Below are positions 29,701-33,876 of a DNA stretch of 33,876 nt, in pieces. How positions within the stretch are numbered: position 1 is the first letter of the stretch; each line of letters opens with the position of its first letter. Both the position numbers and the translations under genes were made by a program. The notes below the pieces were generated by a model. The model ran no database searches. It was not told the DNA's origin and saw only the letters and a program-made list of their open reading frames with translations. The stretch lies in the IMG/VR virus record IMGVR_UViG_3300046171_000085, positions 1 to 33,876 of that record. One strand, given 5' to 3'. The stretch comes from a virus.

Positions 29701-31247
29701 TAATTTGCTAGGTTTATCTTGTCAAATGCAAAGTCAACTTCTATGTTGTAGTTTATTAACTTGTCGTTTAATTGAGTCTTGTACTTTATTGAAGATGTTT
29801 TTATGTTTACTGGAAGTGTTTTATTATCGTAATTAATCCAAGTCTCCTCACTAAGCATAAGTTGCTTAAATACCTCATTGTAAGACTCTGGGTAGAATCC
29901 ACTATTAAGCTCTAATGACTCCTTTCCTGATGAGTATATGTTTTTATACTGATGAACTGATGTGCTGTAATCAACGCTAAGGACTCCAGAGGTTACGCTT
30001 CCAGATACTACAGAGGCTCTGTATTGCTCGTTCTCTACCTCTGTGGATAGGTTAGCTCTCTTGTAGAACCAAAGGTCTTGTAGAGCACCAAACTTATTTA
30101 CGAATGTAATCTTGTATGGCTCGTACTTACATTCCTCTACATTTGTTACTGTTATAAGGTCAACAGTTCCGTCAGTTCCAGTTATGTATATTGTATCTAC
30201 AGGGTATATTGTGTTTGCGTCCTCAAAGTTCTCTATGCAGGAATTATTCTCAAATACCCCTTCGTCTAAAAGCACTCTTTGCATGAAGCTGTCAAATCCA
30301 CTTACAACATTACTGATGTATAATATTTGTTCATCGCATGATGTTGAAGAATGTACTGATGTTGAGTAAACCATTTCTCCATTGTGGCTAAATTGAACTG
30401 AGCTGGTTGCGTTTCTAAGCACAGGAACTCTAACTGGAGAGTCGTCTAGCTTAGATATATTGGTGTTGGACTGCATAAGAGCTTTTGTCAACTCTGGGTT
30501 GTAGCCGTCTTCAAAATAGCCATAACCATCAAACGCCACAAAAAAGTTTCTATTAAGTTGCAAACCAGTTGGAGAAATTTCTGTTGCTATAGCACTTGAG
30601 TTTTTAGTCTTATAAACTCCATCAAAGTTATTGGCCAGATAGTCTCTTGTGAATGGACTCAAATCTATAAGTCCATAAGAATTAACCATTGTGGAGGTTA
30701 GTTCAAGTGTGCTCATAGTTGATTGATTACTTGAAAATATATTGTTATCATCTACTAAAAGCTCTATTGACAAAGAAGATGCGCCTGTGCTTGTCTTTAG
30801 TCCAAAGTTATAAGGACTCCTTGCAAGAATATTTGTGAAAGACGCATTAACAGTTCCAATAGAAAAAGATAAGGCCCCTGTTGCATTAGAGCCTCCAGCC
30901 ACAACAGATGAAATAGTCAGACTGTCATTCCCCAATAAAAAGTTTGAGTATGTTAAAAGGTCTCCAGAGCTAGGGTCTTCCCCTTGAAAATATATTTGAT
31001 TACTAGCAAGAGTTTGACCAAATCCAGTAAGCTGCATTTTTCCGCTTATAGATATGTTCTCTTCATTTGCTAGTGAGTCTATAAAGCTCAATAGAGTCGG
31101 AGAGGGGTCTACACCTGTAGGTGCAGCGTATGTTGCTGGAGAAGTCCAAGTAAGTGTGTTTCCTCCAGAGTCAGTTACCACTATTGTGTCGCCAGCAGTA
31201 AATTCTGTTGTTATTTGTAATCCCGCCTTGCTAAATGTCTTTGTCAT
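29700..31247 (-). CDS. Large beta-rich tail protein, 515 aa
   Basis: Begins MTKTFSKAGLQITTEFTAGD. Beta-rich through the middle, then E-E-C-K-Y-E-P-Y-K-I-T-F-V-N-K-F-G-A-L-Q-D-L-W-F near 374-396 and a closing P-V-N-I-K-T-S-S-I-K-Y-K-T-Q-L-N-D-K. These stretches appear in distal tail proteins of Bacteroidota siphophages. TAATG coupling to the 729-residue protein. Probable virion tail component. Confidence 0.65.
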   Translation of the reverse strand: MTKTFSKAGLQITTEFTAGDTIVVTDSGGNTLTWTSPATYAAPTGVDPSPTLLSFIDSLANEENISISGKMQLTGFGQTLASNQIYFQGEDPSSGDLLTYSNFLLGNDSLTISSVVAGGSNATGALSFSIGTVNASFTNILARSPYNFGLKTSTGASSLSIELLVDDNNIFSSNQSTMSTLELTSTMVNSYGLIDLSPFTRDYLANNFDGVYKTKNSSAIATEISPTGLQLNRNFFVAFDGYGYFEDGYNPELTKALMQSNTNISKLDDSPVRVPVLRNATSSVQFSHNGEMVYSTSVHSSTSCDEQILYISNVVSGFDSFMQRVLLDEGVFENNSCIENFEDANTIYPVDTIYITGTDGTVDLITVTNVEECKYEPYKITFVNKFGALQDLWFYKRANLSTEVENEQYRASVVSGSVTSGVLSVDYSTSVHQYKNIYSSGKESLELNSGFYPESYNEVFKQLMLSEETWINYDNKTLPVNIKTSSIKYKTQLNDKLINYNIEVDFAFDKINLAN

Positions 31248-31729
31248 TTCGTTTGTGTTATTTTATCTACAGCTTCGTCTATTGCTCTTTTAAGCACCTC
31301 TAAAAGCTCATCACTTATGTTTTTCTCAATATTTCTATAAGACCTCATTATCACATCGCTTCCACTCCAAGAGCTTCTATTGATGCCTCTTGCTATTCCA
31401 AATGCGGCCCTCTTATAATTCATTGGGGTCTTTCTAACAAACCTACCCCTGTATCCCCTTATGGATAGCTTCTTGTATTGCATCCATTCCGCAATCCTAC
31501 TTACCATAGCTGGAGATGGTTCTTTGCTAGTAGCCTTCTTGCCCTCACTAATAGCACCTATGTAATCTTTAACACTTATGTTTATAGTGCTGTCCGATAC
31601 ACTAGACTTTATGCTTTTAATAAGCCTGCCAGACGCTTTATTACCGTCTGCCGCTAGCTGATTCTTCAGCTCTGTAACATAATACCTTCCGACGCTTTTC
31701 AACGCCTTATCCATTCCTTTTAAACTCAT
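31244..31729 (-). CDS. HK97 gp10-like tail completion/neck protein
   Basis: Start at ATG 31729 (MSLKGMDKALKSVGRYYVTE), 161 residues; an upstream TTG is also in frame. Basic, with L-I-K-S-I-K-S-S-V, Y-I-G-A-I-S-E-G-K-K-A, and R-F-V-R-K-T-P-M-N-Y-K-R-A-A near 98-111. The order and the A-x-x-I/V-E-x-G pattern fit the gp10-like neck family. It overlaps the upstream gene (ATGA) and the 515-residue gene downstream (ATGA). Confidence 0.6.
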   Translation of the reverse strand: MSLKGMDKALKSVGRYYVTELKNQLAADGNKASGRLIKSIKSSVSDSTINISVKDYIGAISEGKKATSKEPSPAMVSRIAEWMQYKKLSIRGYRGRFVRKTPMNYKRAAFGIARGINRSSWSGSDVIMRSYRNIEKNISDELLEVLKRAIDEAVDKITQTK

Positions 31730-32232
31730 ACGCAATTAGCTGGCAGCCCTAAGTCTGATGCTGCTGAACCAGATATACCAAAAGAGCCGTCCTGAGCCTT
31801 TTTAAGCGTTATACTTGTTTCCCAGCCAGCAATCTCATTGTCGAATCTTTCCTTGAATGGCGTTGCTATAGGTTCGTCTTGAAGTCTGGTAAACTTCTCC
31901 CCCACTAAGTCTAGTTGCCTAAGTGCGTTTACTAACTGCGTAGTAACCCTTAATTGTGTGTTAAGAACGTCTTGCGTGTTGTCGTTTCCATAGAAATCGT
32001 CAACACCTAGGTCGGTATTCATCTTATCAACAATATCAGCAGCAATTATGTTTAGCCTGTACTCCATTGTTGAGGCTTGTATTGTCACCTGCTCCAGAAC
32101 CATGTGTAACAAAGGAAAGGTCGTGTCTTTATTTAAATCCACATCTGCAATCTCCCCAAAGGTAATCTTATTGGTAAAGTCGTTATCCCCTATTATTTGT
32201 TTAATTAAGTCTATTAATTCGTAAAAGTTCAT
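31726..32232 (-). CDS. Probable tail completion/terminator protein, 168 aa
   Basis: Begins MNFYELIDLIKQIIGDNDFT, with D-V-D-L-N-K-D-T-T-F-P-L-L-H near 30-43 and R-L-N-I-I-A-A-D-I near 58-66. This helix-strand arrangement with an early F-P-L-L-H strand resembles tail terminator proteins that occur next to gp10-like proteins. Evidence is position plus fold impression, without a named motif. Confidence 0.5.
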   Translation of the reverse strand: MNFYELIDLIKQIIGDNDFTNKITFGEIADVDLNKDTTFPLLHMVLEQVTIQASTMEYRLNIIAADIVDKMNTDLGVDDFYGNDNTQDVLNTQLRVTTQLVNALRQLDLVGEKFTRLQDEPIATPFKERFDNEIAGWETSITLKKAQDGSFGISGSAASDLGLPANCV

Positions 32233-32235
32233 ATC

Positions 32236-32307
32236 TTATTTTTTGTATGCTTTCTTTATTAGTAAATTCTCTAATGTGTTTTTATCCTTTTCGTATTCTA
32301 ACATCAT
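32236..32307 (-). CDS. 23-aa peptide gene coupled to the chaperone-like gene
   Basis: Reads MMLEYEKDKNTLENLLIKKA to Y-K-K. The start overlaps the upstream stop (TAATG) and its end is three bases before the next start. Siphoviruses often make a frameshifted extension of the tail chaperone from this place. No slippery heptamer was seen, so I treat it as a separate tiny gene with moderate doubt. Confidence 0.4.
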   Translation of the reverse strand: MMLEYEKDKNTLENLLIKKAYKK

Positions 32308-33026
32308 TAAACACTTATGAACACTGGTTTCTGTAATTTCATCGATTCTTCCGACATCTCCTTTAGTAAGCGTGTGTATCGACTGATACCATCCCCATTT
32401 TCTCCCAAAATTTGCTTGAGCTGAGGTGTCAGCTCCTCCTTCTTCAACACCTTCTGTAAATAGTCCAGAGTAAGATGAGGTAATTTTGTTCCTAAACGAT
32501 AAAAAAAAACCGAAGCACCTAATGCTACACTGACTGGCATATCTAACATAACGTCAGAATATCTATCAGAGCCGCCATATCCGTCTATGCGATAGAACTC
32601 TCTCTTCTTGTGTATAATGGGTCTGAATAAAACAGCCATAGCCTTGTGCATAGTCTGCCAGTCCACAATATAAGTCTCCAAGTCAATGAACTCTCCAAAA
32701 GATATGTCGTCTAACTTAGGTATAAAACCAAACTCAAGTTCCGCATCATTACCTTCCTTGTCTTTGCCACTCATGGTAAACTTCCTAATCAAAGGCGTTT
32801 CCTCATTCAGGCAATCCATTAAGTGTGCTATTGTTCCATCAAATGAAGCTAACGGTATTTTAAGCGTATCTTCTATTGGTAGCCCACAAAATATCTGAAG
32901 CATCTTAGTCTTTATGTAGACCTCATCTTCCTTATCCCACTTCTCATAAACCTTAAGGTATTGCTGATATTGCTTAAGCGTAATACCAGATAAATCCAAA
33001 GGTATCTCCAAATTTATTTCACTCAT
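32307..33026 (-). CDS. Probable tail assembly chaperone, 239 aa
   Basis: Start at ATG 33026 (MSEINLEIPLDLSGITLKQY); a longer frame from 33056 would run through the conserved TTGTTATAATACTATG leader and is less likely. The protein has I-T-L-K-Q-Y-Q-Q-Y-L near 15-24, then F-G-F-I-P-K-L-D-D-I-S-F-G-E-F-I-D-L near 99-116, and L-F-R-P-I-I near 137-142. L-x-x-I-x-x-G-E-F-I-D-L and A-x-L-F-R-P patterns are typical of small tail chaperone-type proteins of Bacteroidota phages. It is the first gene of the late operon and no TAnnTTTG box precedes it. Confidence 0.5.
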   Translation of the reverse strand: MSEINLEIPLDLSGITLKQYQQYLKVYEKWDKEDEVYIKTKMLQIFCGLPIEDTLKIPLASFDGTIAHLMDCLNEETPLIRKFTMSGKDKEGNDAELEFGFIPKLDDISFGEFIDLETYIVDWQTMHKAMAVLFRPIIHKKREFYRIDGYGGSDRYSDVMLDMPVSVALGASVFFYRLGTKLPHLTLDYLQKVLKKEELTPQLKQILGENGDGISRYTRLLKEMSEESMKLQKPVFISV

Positions 33027-33330
33027 AGTATTATAACAATATTTGATGAATATCATTTTATCATAGATATTATCTATAGCTAACTAAGTATCAATACTTT
33101 TTTCTTATACACCCAAAATGAAAATAGTGGTTTATTGTTATAAGTGTATAGCAGTCGCAAATCTGCATAAGTTGCCAAACTTCTATAGAGATATAGTTGG
33201 TTCAGCTAAATCAAATCTCCTTAGAGATTGCACTACTTAATCCTTTGTTATTTTCGCTGATGCCCAAGTAGTATTCAAACTAACGAGTATAAATCTATTT
33301 TAAAATAACTATCTTCCTAAAGGGGGGCAT

Positions 33331-33421
33331 CATATTAAACATAAACTTGTTTCCAGATATATTTCTGAAATCAATAAATCAGTTTTAGTCAAAAAGAGTT
33401 TTGACCCCCATCATATTAAAC
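33331..33421 (-). repeat. Pair of GTTTAATATGATG elements with G- then C-run
   Basis: Leftward GTTTAATATGATGGGGG begins at 33421 and GTTTAATATGATGCCCCCC at 33340. The G5 and C6 could pair over an 80-nt interval containing the GTCAAAA/TTTTGAC hairpin and a second TTTCAGA/TCTGGAA hairpin. This is the only locus that is upstream of an operon (300-400 bases before the late genes). Confidence 0.6.
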
Positions 33422-33540
33422 GTGATTGAAATCATTAGAATGGATAACTACACAAATAGGCACTCCGATTTACGTGCATGACAAAATGACAAAACCAAAT
33501 AATCTTGCTGACAATGTGGCAGTCTCTTATTAGCTGATAT

Positions 33541-33560
33541 AAAGCGTTTTAAGACGCTTT
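33541..33560. repeat. Perfect 7-bp inverted repeat (AAAGCGT/ACGCTTT)
   Basis: AAAGCGT, six bases, ACGCTTT form a hairpin readable on either strand. Only a weak T-stretch follows leftwards. Possible protein-binding site or weak terminator in the control region. Confidence 0.45.
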
Positions 33561-33682
33561 GTACTGGATTTGATAGTTGAGGTTAGAGGAAAAGAGTTCG
33601 TCCATTAGGAGGGCTTAAAATCGGCCACAAACCAAATTAATACCTATATTTGAAACTCAAACAATTAGAAAAATAATTGCAT

Positions 33683-33709
33683 AAAAAAAGGGGCTAAAAT
33701 ATAGCCCCT
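33683..33709 (-). terminator. Intrinsic terminator after the origin-spanning gene
   Basis: Leftward GGGGCTA, loop, TAGCCCC, then TTTTTTT. Seven-pair GC-rich stem plus a seven-U run. It ends the unit that begins at the promoter 586-615 and runs across the window joint, and so insulates the late control region. Confidence 0.85.
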
Positions 33710-33732
33710 AATTTGTATAATATGTATTAAAA

Positions 33733-33876
33733 TTAGACTTTTAAAAGGTATCTAATTTCGTCAAATATTTGTTTGTAAGTGTGCACCTCTCGAAGTTGTT
33801 TGTAACTATTGAGGTCACCTAATATAGCTTTAACTTCGTAATGTCCAAAATACTTTTGTAAATTGTACATTTCGTT
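33733..33876 (-). CDS. Main part of the gene spanning the window ends
   Basis: Reads N-E-M-Y-N-L-Q-K-Y-F-G-H-Y-E-V-K-A-I and ends I-R-Y-L-L-K-V before TAA at 33735..33733. With the five codons at 15..1 it gives 52 residues. An internal ATG at 33870 would give 45 residues if the window were linear. A short helical protein with H-Y-E-V and Q-L-R-E-V-H-T-Y-K-Q-I-F-D-E; function unknown. It is followed by an intrinsic terminator. Confidence 0.6.
   Translation of the reverse strand, partial: NEMYNLQKYFGHYEVKAILGDLNSYKQLREVHTYKQIFDEIRYLLKV

Larger units (their letters stand above)
33057..33682. other. Non-coding control region before the late operon
   Basis: About 630 bases without a convincing gene on either strand. 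It holds two GTTTAATATGATG elements (leftward, from 33421 and 33340), hairpin GTCAAAA/TTTTGAC (33389-33406), AATCTC/GAGATT near 33214, and the perfect inverted repeat at 33541-33560. No leftward TAnnTTTG box is present, so the late promoter is probably of phage type. A plus-strand TATATTTG at 33645-33652 is isolated. The packaging-initiation site or an origin may also lie here, though nothing shows it directly. Confidence 0.55.

Noticed and set aside
33118-33240. 40-codon rightward frame in the late control region
   Set aside because: No convincing promoter or leader, and it runs through several small hairpins; more likely non-coding.
33645-33652. Plus-strand TATATTTG box near the right end
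   Set aside because: It lacks a -33 TTTG and would drive only a short transcript into the terminator and antisense of a small gene; most likely chance in AT-rich sequence.
1-33876. CRISPR arrays, insertion sequences, integrase or repressor genes
   Set aside because: Looked for by eye on both strands; no regularly spaced repeats with unique spacers, transposase motifs or integrase signature (R...H-x-x-R...Y) were found.

Overview
This window reads as the complete, circularly permuted genome of a small tailed phage (Caudoviricetes, long non-contractile siphovirus-type tail) infecting a Bacteroidota host, most likely a flavobacterium. The host inference rests on three things in the sequence: recognisable host-type promoters with the Bacteroidota -7 box TAnnTTTG, very AT-rich DNA with A-rich rather than Shine-Dalgarno leaders, and protein families typical of flavobacterial phages. 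The two ends join in frame inside one small gene (5 codons at 15..1, the rest from 33876), so the window probably has no missing sequence. No integrase, repressor, transposase, tRNA or CRISPR array was seen, which points to a virulent phage.

Nearly everything is transcribed leftwards (minus strand). In transcription order: (1) 33026-18594, virion genes, with a tail block first (chaperone-like protein, tail completion, gp10-like, two large tail proteins, tape measure), then a head block (protease fusion, fibre-like protein, scaffold, major capsid, tail tube, portal, connector). (2) 18594-14800, two LamG/carbohydrate-binding receptor-type proteins. (3) 14683-13225, small membrane proteins, M15 endolysin and holin. 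(4) 12935-2629, early/middle genes: degenerate M15-like protein, small acidic proteins, ERF annealing protein, SSB-like protein, RecA-fold helicase, RusA resolvase, sigma-like factor, lipoprotein, metallophosphoesterase, PD-(D/E)XK-like nuclease, nucleotide diphosphohydrolase, FEN-type exonuclease, DnaA-domain-like protein, terminase small and large subunits. (5) 2221-968, six small unknown genes. (6) 593 leftwards through the origin to 33683, a promoter, a structured RNA, three tiny genes and an intrinsic terminator.

Three things are not explained by ordinary phage annotation. A repeated element, GTTTAAYATG followed by alternating G- and C-runs, occupies six intergenic loci, usually forming hairpins with the motif in the loop. 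Two promoter-driven structured non-coding RNAs occur, one leftward (about 581-432) and one rightward (about 13041-13180). A 16-nt start-codon leader, TTGTTATAATAYTATG, appears exactly at the heads of four virion/packaging blocks and at no replication gene. A one-residue sigma-like regulator and the absence of a TAnnTTTG promoter before the late operon suggest phage-specific late control.

Three genes (DnaA-like, exonuclease, and the gene at 14317-14683) are each broken by one extra base in a short homopolymer. This looks like sequencing over-calls but could be real. All promoter, RNA and terminator calls come from reading the sequence by eye; no search or folding program was run.
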